A DNA stretch of 64,000 bases, from NCBI GenBank assembly GCA_036399775.1, contig DASWMJ010000092.1, positions 1 to 64,000 on the forward strand. Direction: 5' to 3'. Source of the DNA: JADMIH01 sp036399775. GTDB lineage: Bacteria > Chloroflexota > Chloroflexia > QHBQ01 > JADMIH01. The notes under the pieces were generated by a model. That model did not search any database and had not been told where the DNA came from. It saw nothing but the letters and a program-made list of their open reading frames with translations. A program made the position numbers and the translations under genes. Shown here piece after piece: positions 16,255 through 24,345 of this stretch; positions within the stretch are counted from its first letter, which is position 1; each line of letters starts with the position of its first letter.

Positions 16255-16564
16255 TTACCCGCTGGACCCTCTTTCACTCACCTGGCCTTTCCAATAATTC
16301 CAGCACCAACCGGTTCGCCTGCATCGCCTCCCCCCACCTGATATTCATTGCCCTATCGGCGCGATATACGTGCCCATAATAACCAGCAGATCCGTCAGCA
16401 TACCTGGCAGCAATACCACGGCTATACTCATCCGCTTGCCCAATATAAGCCCCAATCCCAGGCTCAGGGGGATATTACTACCTGATTGCAGGCACGCAAA
16501 TGACCGAAAACAGAAAATGTCATCCCATCCTGGATTTATTGTGGAATTTTGTTCGACTAAAGTC

Positions 16565-16593
16565 TTGAATTTTCCGGCCACAAATTGTACAAT
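16565..16593 (+). promoter_or_regulatory. Promoter of the sigma/ImmA module
   Basis: TTGAAT (16565-16570), a 17-base spacer and TACAAT (16588-16593). Transcription should start near 16600, immediately before a strong hairpin. Confidence 0.65.
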
Positions 16594-16602
16594 AGCACGT
16601 AA

Positions 16603-16637
16603 GGTCCGAAAGGCCCTCACGGTAGGCCTTTCGTACC
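16603..16637 (+). promoter_or_regulatory. 5'-terminal hairpin in the sigma-gene leader
   Basis: GGTCCGAAAGGCC (16603-16615) pairs with GGCCTTTCGTACC (16625-16637), 12 of 13 pairs, loop 9. Placed at the very 5' end of the predicted mRNA it could stabilise the transcript or be a regulatory element. Confidence 0.55.
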
Positions 16638-16811
16638 GTCATCATATAACCGGTAGCGTATATAGCTGCGGGCATGGCAGTTTTGCGCCCAATCACCAAC
16701 TTATAAAACCTGTACGAGATGTAACACGGCGGCGTTTTGAAAATAATGATGAGATTGTAGGCGTTTTGTCTTTTGCAGGCGTTATCGCCTTTGAGGTTTC
16801 CAACAAGCGCA

Positions 16812-17414
16812 GTGGATAGGAAGGCATCTGATCTGGCTCTACACTCCCGGCTGCTCACCGGCGACCCGGTGGCGGCTGCCGAGTGCGTCGAGCGCTGGCT
16901 CCCCCAACTCGAAAGACAACTATGGTCGCGCTCTCAGGATATTGCCGCGCAAGATAGCCATCTCATCACGACAGCCGCCATTGACGCGCTGCTTGATTAT
17001 ACGGCCCACCCTCACAAGTACGATCCTACGCGCTCCGACATTATGACTTATCTCTTTATGCTGGCACGCGGCGATCTGCTCAACGCGTGGAGTCGAATTA
17101 CCCGCGTACAGGGGCGTAGCGAATCTCTTCAGACTGTCGAACTCTCCTTACCTGGTAGGAATAATCTCGAAGAGGTTGTAACAACCAATATTGACGCTGC
17201 CGCAGCCTGGGAGCGCGTTATGGAGGAGCTTCCCGCTCCTTTGGACCGTAAGCTATTGGCTCTGATAATACAGGGCGTGCGCGATACCGATTCTTATGCG
17301 CAGGTACTGGGTATAGAGCACCTGCCGGACCAGGAGCAAAGGGCAATTGTCAAGAGGCACAAAGACCGTATAAACAAACGATTACAACGCCTGGGGGAGA
17401 GTAATCATGGCTGA
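16812..17414 (+). CDS. Sigma-70 family (ECF-like) RNA polymerase sigma factor
   Basis: About 200 residues from the GTG at 16812. A TTG at 16773 is possible, but 'SDLALHSRLLTGDPVAA' near the GTG is where ECF factors usually begin. The sigma2-like segment ('YDPTRSDIMTYLFMLARGDLLNAW') is the -10-binding and core-binding helix, and a sigma4-like helix-turn-helix follows ('LDRKLLALIIQGVRDTDSYAQVLG'). Between them is a variable linker. Such factors direct RNA polymerase to alternative promoters. The stop overlaps the next start by eight bases, and an ImmA/IrrE-type protease gene follows, so release from a partner by proteolysis is a reasonable inference. Confidence 0.8.
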   Translation: MDRKASDLALHSRLLTGDPVAAAECVERWLPQLERQLWSRSQDIAAQDSHLITTAAIDALLDYTAHPHKYDPTRSDIMTYLFMLARGDLLNAWSRITRVQGRSESLQTVELSLPGRNNLEEVVTTNIDAAAAWERVMEELPAPLDRKLLALIIQGVRDTDSYAQVLGIEHLPDQEQRAIVKRHKDRINKRLQRLGESNHG

Positions 17415-17859
17415 GAATAGCCCATCCGGTGATGAATTGCTATCCCTGGCGGCGTCTCGCGCTGCCAACCGGCCGCACCTCTTCGCAAGCATACTTGCCC
17501 GCTATGCCGGCCTCAATAACCTGGATGATGCTGGCTTGCGCGCTGAGATTGGTTGCGACGCCCGTACCCTCGACCGCCTGAGGCTCTGCCTCCGCCCCGA
17601 CGCTGACCCAGGCGCGTTTACCCTTGACGTACAGCGCATAGCCGAAAGCTTGGGGCTGAACGCCGCCGTATTAGCCCAGATAGTGCGTGAGGTGGACGCT
17701 ACAGATGCCTTCGTTCGCGCTCCGGGACAAGCCCCTTTCTCTTCCACCCCTGCTGGCATGTTGAAAGCCGCGCGTGACCACGACGAGGCGCAATCTGCCC
17801 CCGGGGACCCAGACCTGGAAACCTCTGCGGATAGCATCTCAGGCGAGGAAAGAGAGTAG
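17407..17859 (+). CDS. Small helical protein, possible partner of the sigma factor
   Basis: 150 residues, no family recognised. Residues about 35-95 are predicted by eye to be helical and contain two helix-turn-helix-like segments (around 'LRAEIGCDARTLDRLRLC' and 'IAESLGLNAAVLAQIVRE'). The C-terminal 40 residues are acidic and disordered-looking (DHDEAQSAPGDPDLE...). The gene overlaps the sigma gene by eight bases and ends seven bases before the protease gene, so all three should be made together. In ImmA systems the protease cuts a DNA-binding repressor encoded beside it; by analogy this protein may be an anti-sigma or repressor that is the protease's target. That role is not shown by the sequence. 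Confidence 0.65.
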   Translation: MAENSPSGDELLSLAASRAANRPHLFASILARYAGLNNLDDAGLRAEIGCDARTLDRLRLCLRPDADPGAFTLDVQRIAESLGLNAAVLAQIVREVDATDAFVRAPGQAPFSSTPAGMLKAARDHDEAQSAPGDPDLETSADSISGEERE

Positions 17860-17865
17860 TAACGC

Positions 17866-18618
17866 ATGTGGCTGGAAGCTGGCCTTAACCGGCTGGCGGA
17901 CGAGTTCTGGCAGCTTGCGGGCATGCCGGGGCCATTCCCACGCGACCTATCTGCGGTTGCCTCCCTTGCTCTGCCCGTTGTTACGCGCACTATAGCACAC
18001 CTGACCCTGGCGGACGTGCGCCAATGGCTACAGGCGCGGGGCATACCTCACCCCCTGCCCGCGAACGATAGGCGTTTGCGCGGCTGCCTGCTGGCGTATT
18101 CAGGCCAGGCTTTCATACTGGTGGATGGTTCCGATCCCGAACGTGAGAGGCGCTTCACGATCGCACACGAACTCGCCCATTTCCTGGTGGATTACCGCGA
18201 GCCGCGCCTGAAGGCGATTGCGATGCTCGGTGGAGAAATAGCAGACGTGCTGGACGGCATCCGCCCGCCAACGCACACCGAGCGCTTGCATTCCATCCTG
18301 GGTGGCTTGCAGGTAGGTCTGCATGTTGACATCTTCGAGCGCACGTCCGCAGGCGCATACACGGCACCCGCAACCTTACACGCCGAGGAGCGTGCCGATC
18401 GCCTGGCCCTCGAACTGCTGGCCCCGGCGGATAATGTCTGGGCTGCCTTCCAATCAATAGCAGAGGAGCGCGACGCCGGGTACGATTGGGCGCACAAACA
18501 ATTAGCGCAACTCCTCTATGATAACTACCAACTGCCGGAGGAGCAGTCCCAGGCCTACGCGACCTGGCTCCTGAGAAAAGCAGGTCGAAGTCCCAGCTTC
18601 AGCGAGTGGCTGGCTTAG
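17866..18618 (+). CDS. ImmA/IrrE family metallopeptidase
   Basis: A 250-residue, probably soluble protein. Residues 96-110 read RRFTIAHELAHFLVD, the zinc-binding helix with ligands His101 and His105 and catalytic Glu102. The downstream 'HAEERADRLALELLAP' (about 172-187) is the conserved helix that supplies the third ligand in this family. ImmA of ICEBs1 and IrrE/PprI of Deinococcus cleave DNA-binding repressors to switch on mobile-element or DNA-damage genes. Here the partner genes are a sigma factor and a small helical protein rather than an XRE repressor, which is the unusual part. The start ATGTGG lies six bases after the previous stop. No membrane segment is visible. Confidence 0.82.
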   Translation: MWLEAGLNRLADEFWQLAGMPGPFPRDLSAVASLALPVVTRTIAHLTLADVRQWLQARGIPHPLPANDRRLRGCLLAYSGQAFILVDGSDPERERRFTIAHELAHFLVDYREPRLKAIAMLGGEIADVLDGIRPPTHTERLHSILGGLQVGLHVDIFERTSAGAYTAPATLHAEERADRLALELLAPADNVWAAFQSIAEERDAGYDWAHKQLAQLLYDNYQLPEEQSQAYATWLLRKAGRSPSFSEWLA

Positions 18619-18689
18619 ACACAGTGATGCGTTCATAATTTTGGTCAAGAGGTAATCTATAGTCGCATTTTACTTATGGGCTACTTCTC

Positions 18690-18719
18690 TTGTATAAAGA
18701 GGTATTTCTATGCTATAAT
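18690..18719 (+). promoter_or_regulatory. Promoter of the GH99-like gene
   Basis: TTGTAT (18690-18695), an 18-base spacer and a perfect TATAAT (18714-18719). It predicts a leader of about 160 bases. Confidence 0.6.
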
Positions 18720-18727
18720 CCAATTGA

Positions 18728-18799
18728 CCGCAGTTTCACTGCGGGCCATGTTTGCTTTCCCGGTGCTCTTAGTGAGTGTTGATTCTCAGAGTAAACATG
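18728..18799 (+). promoter_or_regulatory. Structured leader of the GH99-like gene
   Basis: CCGCAGT-TTC-ACTGCGG (18728-18744) is a perfect 7-bp hairpin right at the predicted mRNA 5' end. CATGTTT (18748-18754) can pair with AAACATG (18793-18799). No known riboswitch class is recognised. Confidence 0.4.
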
Positions 18800-18883
18800 A
18801 CCCTCTTTGCTACCGGAGCATATGAAAATAACATCGGTCACTGACCACTAACTCTCTATCCCTATTTCAGAGGAGGTTCTCCC

Positions 18884-20440
18884 ATGTTACGCGCCATGCA
18901 TCTCAAGAATCGCACGGTGGCGATTGTGGCTCTTGCATCCCTGTTGGGTCTGCTGGCGCTGCGCCCCTATGCTCCCCAGGCGAATGCCGCGCCCACTGCT
19001 CAGGTGGGCAACAAGCTGGCCCTCGCCTTCTACTACATGTGGTACAGCCCCGCCGACTTCGGCAATGGCCAGATGAGCGATGTGCCGGTCGCTCCCTACG
19101 ACTCCAATGATCCGGCAGTCATAGAACGGCAGGTAAAACAAGCGCGGGACGCGGGCATTGACGGTTTTATCGCAGCCTGGAATGGCGTAGGCACACCCAC
19201 AGACGCCAACCTCGTCCGCCTCCTGGAGATAGCCGCCGCAAACAACTTCAAGGTCACCATCTACTTCGAGACCGGAACTATAGGCAAAGCCAACGTGCAG
19301 GCTAACCTGCAAGCAGTCCTGAGCAAGTATGTCAGCCACCCTGCCTTCTTGAAATGGGATGGCAAGCCCGTCATCTTCTTCTGGTCGCCTGCGACGTATG
19401 GCGATGCAAGCGCCTGGAGCAACCTTCGCAAGCAGGTTGACCCCAACAACGAGCAGATTTGGTCTGTGGACACCACGGACAAGGCTTACCTCGATGCTTT
19501 CGACACCATCCACCTCTTCAGCGCAGGTAAATGGGACGCCAACACCAACGTGGCGCAGGTCCATGCGCAGTGGCGGGGCGTGGTTGACCAGTACAACAAG
19601 TCACACGGCACCAGGCGTATGTGGACGGCGGGTGTCATTCCCGGCTGGGACGAGAGTCGCGTTAAGCCCCCACGTACCGGCGCAAAAGTCTTCCCCAGGC
19701 GTGACGGCGCGCTGTACGATGAAGCATGGAAGGGCGCTATAGCGAGCAACCCTGAGTGGATAACCATCACCAGCTACAACGAGTGGTACGAGGGCACCCA
19801 GATAGAGCCTGGTGGCACCTATGGCACCCGCTATCTGGACCTCACGCGCCAATACATTGGCTCTTGGAAGAATGGCCCAAGCCCCTGCGACGGCGGTACG
19901 CGCTACCCGCAGACGGGCCAGAGCAGTTGCAAGCAGATGGAGAGCTACTGGCAGAAGTACGGCGGCCTCGCGCAGTTCGGCTACCCTATCTCAGGCTGGG
20001 CGGTAGAGACCAGCCCCACAGACGGCAAGCAGTATACCGTGCAATACTTCGAGCGTGCGATTTTTGAGCTTCATCCTGAGAATCGCGGCACCCCCTACGA
20101 AGTGCTGCTCTCCCAGCTAGGCATGTTCGAGTACGCCAGGAAGTACCCCAACGGCGCGCCCAACCAGAAGCAGAACCGCGAGGCGGGAAAACTCTTCCCA
20201 GAGACCAACCACTGGGTAGGCGGCCCTTTCCTCCAGCGTTGGGAGAAGAACGGCGGTCTGTTTGTCAACGGTTACCCCATCAGCAACGAGTTCACCGAAC
20301 AAGCAGCAGATGGCAAGCAGTACACCGTGCAATACTTCGAGCGCGCCCGTTTCGAGCTACACCCGGAGAACCCCGCGCCAAACAACGTGCTGTTAGGGTT
20401 GCTGGGGCGGCAGGCCTGGGAGCAGAAAAACGGAAGGTAA
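18884..20440 (+). CDS. Secreted GH99-like protein with C-terminal LGFP-like repeats
   Basis: 518 residues. A signal peptide lies at 1-35 (ANAAP at the cut). Residues 42-325 form a TIM-barrel domain resembling glycoside hydrolase family 99 / WbsX-type proteins: 'AFYYMWYS', 'QVKQARDAGIDGFIAAWNG', 'KVTIYFET', 'KPVIFFWSP' and the late 'ITSYNEWYEGTQIEP', whose Glu residues are the expected active-site acids. Family enzymes cut alpha-mannan-type glycans. The last 175 residues hold repeats of the form 'YWQKYGGLAQFGYPIS...QYFERA.FELHPEN', wall-binding-like and related to LGFP repeats. It probably acts on extracellular or surface polysaccharide. AGGAGG sits seven bases before the ATG. A promoter and a structured leader lie upstream. 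Confidence 0.8.
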   Translation: MLRAMHLKNRTVAIVALASLLGLLALRPYAPQANAAPTAQVGNKLALAFYYMWYSPADFGNGQMSDVPVAPYDSNDPAVIERQVKQARDAGIDGFIAAWNGVGTPTDANLVRLLEIAAANNFKVTIYFETGTIGKANVQANLQAVLSKYVSHPAFLKWDGKPVIFFWSPATYGDASAWSNLRKQVDPNNEQIWSVDTTDKAYLDAFDTIHLFSAGKWDANTNVAQVHAQWRGVVDQYNKSHGTRRMWTAGVIPGWDESRVKPPRTGAKVFPRRDGALYDEAWKGAIASNPEWITITSYNEWYEGTQIEPGGTYGTRYLDLTRQYIGSWKNGPSPCDGGTRYPQTGQSSCKQMESYWQKYGGLAQFGYPISGWAVETSPTDGKQYTVQYFERAIFELHPENRGTPYEVLLSQLGMFEYARKYPNGAPNQKQNREAGKLFPETNHWVGGPFLQRWEKNGGLFVNGYPISNEFTEQAADGKQYTVQYFERARFELHPENPAPNNVLLGLLGRQAWEQKNGR

Positions 20441-20454
20441 CAAGGGGAGATAGA

Positions 20455-21318
20455 TTGCAGCAGAGCTTCAATCAACTGACTCCATTCCTATGGGTCGCCC
20501 AGAGCCGCCTCTTCTACATGAACAGCGGCATCCTAATCAGTGAGGGTGATGCATGCCTGGTGGACCCCGGCATCTACCCGGACGAGTTGGAGGGCATAGC
20601 CCGTTTCGTGGAGGAGCAGGGCGCATCCGTTCAATCCATTATCCTGACGCATAGCCACTGGGATCACGTCCTGGGGCCTGAGCGGTTTCCGAGAGTGAAG
20701 GTCATCGCGCAGGAGGAGTACGCTGCGGCGGTTGCTATGGGCGGCGCGGAATTACTGAAAGATGTAAACCAGTGGGTTGAGAAGGCGAAGGTAGAGCGCG
20801 CCTCTCCATTCGTGATACCGCACCCCACAGAGACCTTCGGCGAGAATATGGAGTTGCAGGTAGGCAGCCTGACCCTCTGGCTAGTCCATACGCCGGGGCA
20901 TTCTCCCGACGAACTGGTGGTCTACCACGCGGATAGCGGCACCCTCTGGGCCTCCGACATCCTCAGCGACATCGAGATACCCTTTGTCACCCACAACCTC
21001 GTAGCCTACCAGCGCACGCTGGCGAGGCTCGCGGGGTTGGATATACGTATACTGGTGCCCGGTCACGGCAGCGCCGCCACCGACCCTGACGAGGCCCGCC
21101 GCCGCCTGACCCACGACATAACCTACCTGGCAGAGCTACGAGTAAAGGTAGAGCAAGCCATCGCGCAGGGCAAGACCCAGGAGGAGACAGTCGCCGCGTG
21201 CGCCAGCATGCCCTACCATCACCGCGCAGAGAACGAAGGTCCCCACCGCATCAACGTGCAGGCCGCCTACGCCGAATTGGGCGGCCAGATAGCATCAACC
21301 CTAACCCCTGACCCCTGA
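20455..21318 (+). CDS. MBL-fold metallohydrolase
   Basis: 287 residues from the TTG at 20455, chosen because AGGGGAGA lies eight bases upstream and the family homology begins at 'FNQLTPFLWVAQS'. An upstream extension in the same frame would overlap the previous gene. The metal site is complete: HSHWDH (His66, His68, Asp70, His71), then 'HTPGHSPDEL', 'WASDIL' and 'LVPGHGSA'. This is the binuclear zinc hydrolase fold of glyoxalase II, lactonases and beta-lactamases; the substrate is unknown. The final residues (LTPDP) and the stop codon are encoded inside a TGACCCC heptamer array, so the C-terminus may have been remade by the repeat. Confidence 0.85.
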   Translation: MQQSFNQLTPFLWVAQSRLFYMNSGILISEGDACLVDPGIYPDELEGIARFVEEQGASVQSIILTHSHWDHVLGPERFPRVKVIAQEEYAAAVAMGGAELLKDVNQWVEKAKVERASPFVIPHPTETFGENMELQVGSLTLWLVHTPGHSPDELVVYHADSGTLWASDILSDIEIPFVTHNLVAYQRTLARLAGLDIRILVPGHGSAATDPDEARRRLTHDITYLAELRVKVEQAIAQGKTQEETVAACASMPYHHRAENEGPHRINVQAAYAELGGQIASTLTPDP

Positions 21319-21361
21319 CCCCTGACCCCTGACCCCTGACCCCTGACCCCTGACCCCTAAC
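21300..21361. repeat. Heptamer array, unit TGACCCC
   Basis: Nine near-perfect units in phase (CTAACCCCTGACCCCTGACC...), ending CCTAACGCC. The array contains the stop codon of the MBL gene and ends 16 bases before the DUF1330 start. Confidence 0.92.
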
Positions 21362-21377
21362 GCCTAAAGGAGTAGAT

Positions 21378-21665
21378 ATGCCCGGATACGTGATAGTTGA
21401 GATAGACGTTACCGACCCGGAGGGCTACGAAGAGTACAGGAGGCTCGCGGCCCCAACCGTAGAGGCGTACGGAGGCCGCTATCTCGTGCGTGGTGGCAAG
21501 ACGGAGACGCTTGAGGGCGATTGGCAGCCCAAGCGGATTGTCGTGCTGCAATTCGATAGCGTCGAGCAAGCGAAAGAGTGGTGGCACTCGGCGGTGTACG
21601 GCCCGGTGAAGGAGATAAGGTACCGGACCGCGCACACCAGGATGATTGTGGTGGAAGGGATATAG
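21378..21665 (+). CDS. DUF1330 domain protein
   Basis: 95 residues, the full length of the DUF1330 family. These are small ferredoxin-like (dimeric alpha-beta barrel) proteins of unknown function. 'GYVIVEIDVTDPEGYEEYRRLA', 'GGRYLVRGGKTETLEGDWQPKRIVVLQF' and 'AKEWWHSAVYGPVKEIRYRTA' match the family pattern. AAAGGAG precedes the ATG. The gene follows the MBL gene across the heptamer array and may be cotranscribed with it. Confidence 0.88.
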   Translation: MPGYVIVEIDVTDPEGYEEYRRLAAPTVEAYGGRYLVRGGKTETLEGDWQPKRIVVLQFDSVEQAKEWWHSAVYGPVKEIRYRTAHTRMIVVEGI

Positions 21666-21980
21666 GTGTCCGTGCACTTTGCCGCCTTTTGCGAGCACAG
21701 AAGGGCATATTTAGACATTATCTAAGCTGGACTTCGTATGATTTTACAGTTAGTTCTAGCATGAGCTTTGATAGTCACGTACCCATGCCGGAAACTTTCA
21801 TAGGAATTTTACGTATGAGTAAGATAGGAAAATAAATTTCGTAAAAATAATCGTGTTTAGCTAGCATATATGTCGTGTTAAGTCCGGAAATTGTAAAAAA
21901 TCGGCCTCCTATAGCTTGATATTGCAATGTCAATATCGTAGACTTATAGCTCATTGTTGGTATGCCTTCAAGGGGGTTTA
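21666..21980. other. AT-rich gap before the two-gene insert
   Basis: 315 bases, clearly richer in A+T than the flanks. It contains the inverted repeat GATATTG-CAATGT-CAATATC at 21918-21937 and a ribosome binding site (AAGGGGG) before 21981. No array or RNA gene is seen. The composition change marks the left edge of a probably acquired segment that runs to about 23180. Confidence 0.5.
21918..21937. promoter_or_regulatory. Operator-like inverted repeat
   Basis: GATATTG (21918-21924) and CAATATC (21931-21937) are perfectly inverse with a 6-base centre. They overlap a weak promoter (TTGATA, 17 bases, TAGACT), about 45 bases before the next start. Confidence 0.45.
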
Positions 21981-22316
21981 ATGGACGCCATTCTCTGGAG
22001 TTTTGGTGCCGCCTTATTTGGGGGTATCTTCCAAGAAGTGTTGCACTGGTGGTACTTGCGAACCAGGCTAACGACACGACGGTATGCAGCTCGTCTAAAG
22101 AACAAAGGCTACTGGATCATTACATCTATTGTTGTGCTTATGAGTGCAATTGGTGTAGCCTGGTTTTATGGCTCTAGACTGGAACATTTGGAAGTAGCGA
22201 TATTAGGTGCAGCGTTCCCCGAGATATTTCGGAAGCTAGTAACGGCAGCAAAGCAGCAGAATGTAACACTAGGATCCGGTGAGCACGAAAACGCTATCGA
22301 CCTGTATTTCAGTTAA
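21981..22316 (+). CDS. Small two-helix membrane protein
   Basis: 111 residues from the ATG at 21981, chosen because AAGGGGG lies eight bases upstream. One hydrophobic segment lies near residues 3-20 (LWSFGAALFGGIFQEVL) and a second near 45-62 (WIITSIVVLMSAIGVAWF), separated by a basic loop. A C-terminal amphipathic region follows. No family is recognised. It is encoded 23 bases before a lipoprotein gene, in a stretch that is AT-rich compared with the rest of the window. The pair may be an acquired envelope or conflict module; its function cannot be read from this protein. Confidence 0.6.
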   Translation: MDAILWSFGAALFGGIFQEVLHWWYLRTRLTTRRYAARLKNKGYWIITSIVVLMSAIGVAWFYGSRLEHLEVAILGAAFPEIFRKLVTAAKQQNVTLGSGEHENAIDLYFS

Positions 22317-22339
22317 GTTCATCATAGGAGGGGAATAAC

Positions 22340-23179
22340 ATGAAGCTAGTACGCCACAGCAAATTCCTATTAGTACTGGCTCTAATCACGTGCCTCCTTG
22401 TCGCTGGTTGTGGTGGATATCGCCGCCCTACTACGTCTATAGGTGGGCGTGGGGGTATAGGTGAGCGTGGGGGTATAGGTGAGCGTGGGGGTATAGGTGG
22501 GCGTGGGGGTATAGGTGGGCGTGGGGGTATAGGTGAGGGTGTGTATTCTGAGCCTGTATATGCTGAGCCTGCGCCTCGTAAAGAGCCGACAATAAGCTCT
22601 CTGGTCAGTGTACCTCGGACAGGGCCAGAGTTTCAAAACATCTTCGGCGAATCGCCCACCAAGTCGACTGAATACTCTGTGGAGAGGAATTTGTCGAAGT
22701 TCGCGCATGGAGACTCCCAATTTCTGATTTCAAGCCAGCAATTACGCAAATTCCTTGAAGTCGACACGTCTAATGTCCTCTTGCTGGTCGGCCATAATAA
22801 AGCTGGGCAATTTATGTTACCTGATGGAAGTTCCTTTAAGCTTGCCGAGATAGACTCGTATACTACGAGAAATAGGGTGGTAGTGCTCATCTCATGTAAT
22901 TCAGCATCGGTCAGTTCGAGTGGTAGCACGATCGGCATTAAAGGAAAAATAGACTACGACCAAGCAAGTCGCATTCAATCCGTGGTATTAGACGAAATAT
23001 ATACCAGGCACGATTTGGACTTCGAGAATAACTACAACTATAGTGTTGACGAAACCACGAAGATTGTGGAGGCGGCAGAGCTACGTGCACACGTCATCAA
23101 AGGCACTCCTTATGTCGTCGGTGGAGGCGCAGCTGGTGGCGCTACGATAACATATATTACCATTTTTACCCAGGACTAG
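22340..23179 (+). CDS. Lipoprotein with Gly-rich repeats and a possible caspase-like (CHAT-like) fold
   Basis: 279 residues. The signal ends in a lipobox (LVAGC, Cys24). Residues 34-66 are an exact 6-residue repeat (GGIGER/GGIGGR) from an 18-bp tandem repeat. Residues about 120-275 look globular. 'NVLLLVGHNKAGQF...DGSSF' followed by 'VVVLISCNSAS' places His152 and Cys186 as in the His-Cys dyad of CHAT/caspase-like peptidases, where a 'GH' strand precedes an 'L(I/S)(S/A)C.SA' strand. This is pattern matching, not proof. It could equally be an unrelated lipoprotein. GGAGGGG precedes the ATG. It pairs with the preceding small membrane protein. Confidence 0.6.
   Translation: MKLVRHSKFLLVLALITCLLVAGCGGYRRPTTSIGGRGGIGERGGIGERGGIGGRGGIGGRGGIGEGVYSEPVYAEPAPRKEPTISSLVSVPRTGPEFQNIFGESPTKSTEYSVERNLSKFAHGDSQFLISSQQLRKFLEVDTSNVLLLVGHNKAGQFMLPDGSSFKLAEIDSYTTRNRVVVLISCNSASVSSSGSTIGIKGKIDYDQASRIQSVVLDEIYTRHDLDFENNYNYSVDETTKIVEAAELRAHVIKGTPYVVGGGAAGGATITYITIFTQD
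22438..22540 (+). repeat. 18-bp coding tandem repeat
   Basis: About six copies of GGTATAGGTGRGCGTGGG inside the lipoprotein gene, giving GGIGER/GGIGGR. Near identity between copies suggests recent expansion and possible length variation. Confidence 0.8.
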
Positions 23180-23292
23180 ATGTAGGGCGTTAGCGCCGTA
23201 CGGCAAAGTTAATGCCATGCACTTTGCGTGGCGCGAAGCCACATGGAAGCAGCCAGGCTTAAACTAACCCCTATTTCCAGAGGAGGCGTCTT

Positions 23293-23802
23293 ATGCTGAA
23301 CTCATCTGGAATAACTGCCAGGTGGCGAGACCTGCTGAACAAGGTGCCGCCCACACCCCTGATCGCCTTCCTGCTGGTCAGCCTGCCTCTCACCGGGATT
23401 GCCATCTTCTACCTGCCTTATCCCGATGCGGCCCCCTGGATTTTCGGCTGGTTGGTGGCGCTATCTTTGATCTTCCTCCTTCTGGTATTGCAGCGGGATT
23501 CGCGAAGTTTAGGTATTGAGCGTTATCTGAGCGGCGTGCTTACTTTTGCGTTTTACATGGCCGCAGTTTCAGCCCTTGAAATAGGCCCGGTCGTGTTCAA
23601 GTATTTTAGTTCGCCGTCTCTCACGTTACTCATCACCGAACTGCTGGCAAGTTTTATCTGCCTGGCGACTTTTGCTTTGCTCCGGGGACGAATGAACGCC
23701 GCTTTGTACCGCCGCCTATCGAACCCGCTTGCTATAGCGGCGCAAATCGTAATCCTGCTCGCCTTCCTTGGCGTTGTTATCGTTTTATTGCCTGATAAAT
23801 AG
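23293..23802 (+). CDS. Hypothetical four- to five-helix membrane protein
   Basis: 169 residues with hydrophobic segments near 20-42, 47-66, 80-98, 107-128 and 145-166. No conserved motif or family is recognised. AGAGGAGG precedes the ATG. It stands alone; the gap upstream (23180-23292) contains a small GC-rich inverted element (GCGTGGCGCGAAGCCACAT). Reading-frame quality and codon use fit a real gene. Confidence 0.6.
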   Translation: MLNSSGITARWRDLLNKVPPTPLIAFLLVSLPLTGIAIFYLPYPDAAPWIFGWLVALSLIFLLLVLQRDSRSLGIERYLSGVLTFAFYMAAVSALEIGPVVFKYFSSPSLTLLITELLASFICLATFALLRGRMNAALYRRLSNPLAIAAQIVILLAFLGVVIVLLPDK

Positions 23803-24345
23803 GGGAAGCAGAGGAGCAAGCGCGACACCCTGGCCGCATCCTTGACTCCTGACCCCAACAGCTAGCCTTGCTCTAGCCAATATGCACCAGCGTTTATACT
23901 CACTCCTTTACGCTTAAATGCGTATTGCCATCCCCCTGTTCGTCGGGTAGACTTGGCGTGCCCCGAAACTTATAGTTCGGGCGAACGCTCTTTTTCAAGC
24001 AGGGCCGCCACCCTATCGCGGTCTGCTATCCTGGGGTGATTTGGCGCAACTACACCCAAACATCGGGACGGCTTCTCTATATCCCGCTATAGTTTCTCCA
24101 CCGCAGCCGGCAAGCATATATGCCGGTCGCTCCTCCTTCCCTTCCCCTCCGTACTTCCTGCGTCCTGTCCTGGTACTGCCGTGCCCACAGCCACATTGTA
24201 CCGCCCCAAGAGCGACCAAAAGGCTATTGTCCATGATACACAACCTGGTTACACTCATTAGGGAAGAGAAACCGCAGCCGTGCTATTGAAGCATCTGCAA
24301 TACCTGCGTCTCCTCCATCCAGGCCGAAAGGTGGAAACAACAAAT
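23803..24345. other. Long gap without recognisable elements
   Basis: 543 bases with no credible gene, no heptamer array and no strong hairpin. A GTG at 24280 could extend the next gene by 22 codons, but that would put a long polar N-region before the signal peptide. Confidence 0.5.

Larger units (their letters stand above)
16255..16811. other. Gap and long leader before the sigma-factor gene
   Basis: 557 bases without a gene. The first 300 bases show nothing specific. A promoter at 16565-16593 and a 5' hairpin at 16603-16637 follow, so about 200 bases would be transcribed as an untranslated leader before 16812. Confidence 0.5.

Noticed and set aside
18728..18799. Known riboswitch class in the leader
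   Set aside because: Only short stems; no conserved riboswitch core recognised.
20239..20454. N-terminal extension of the MBL gene overlapping the GH99-like gene
   Set aside because: No family similarity; the TTG at 20455 has a good ribosome binding site and matches the family start.
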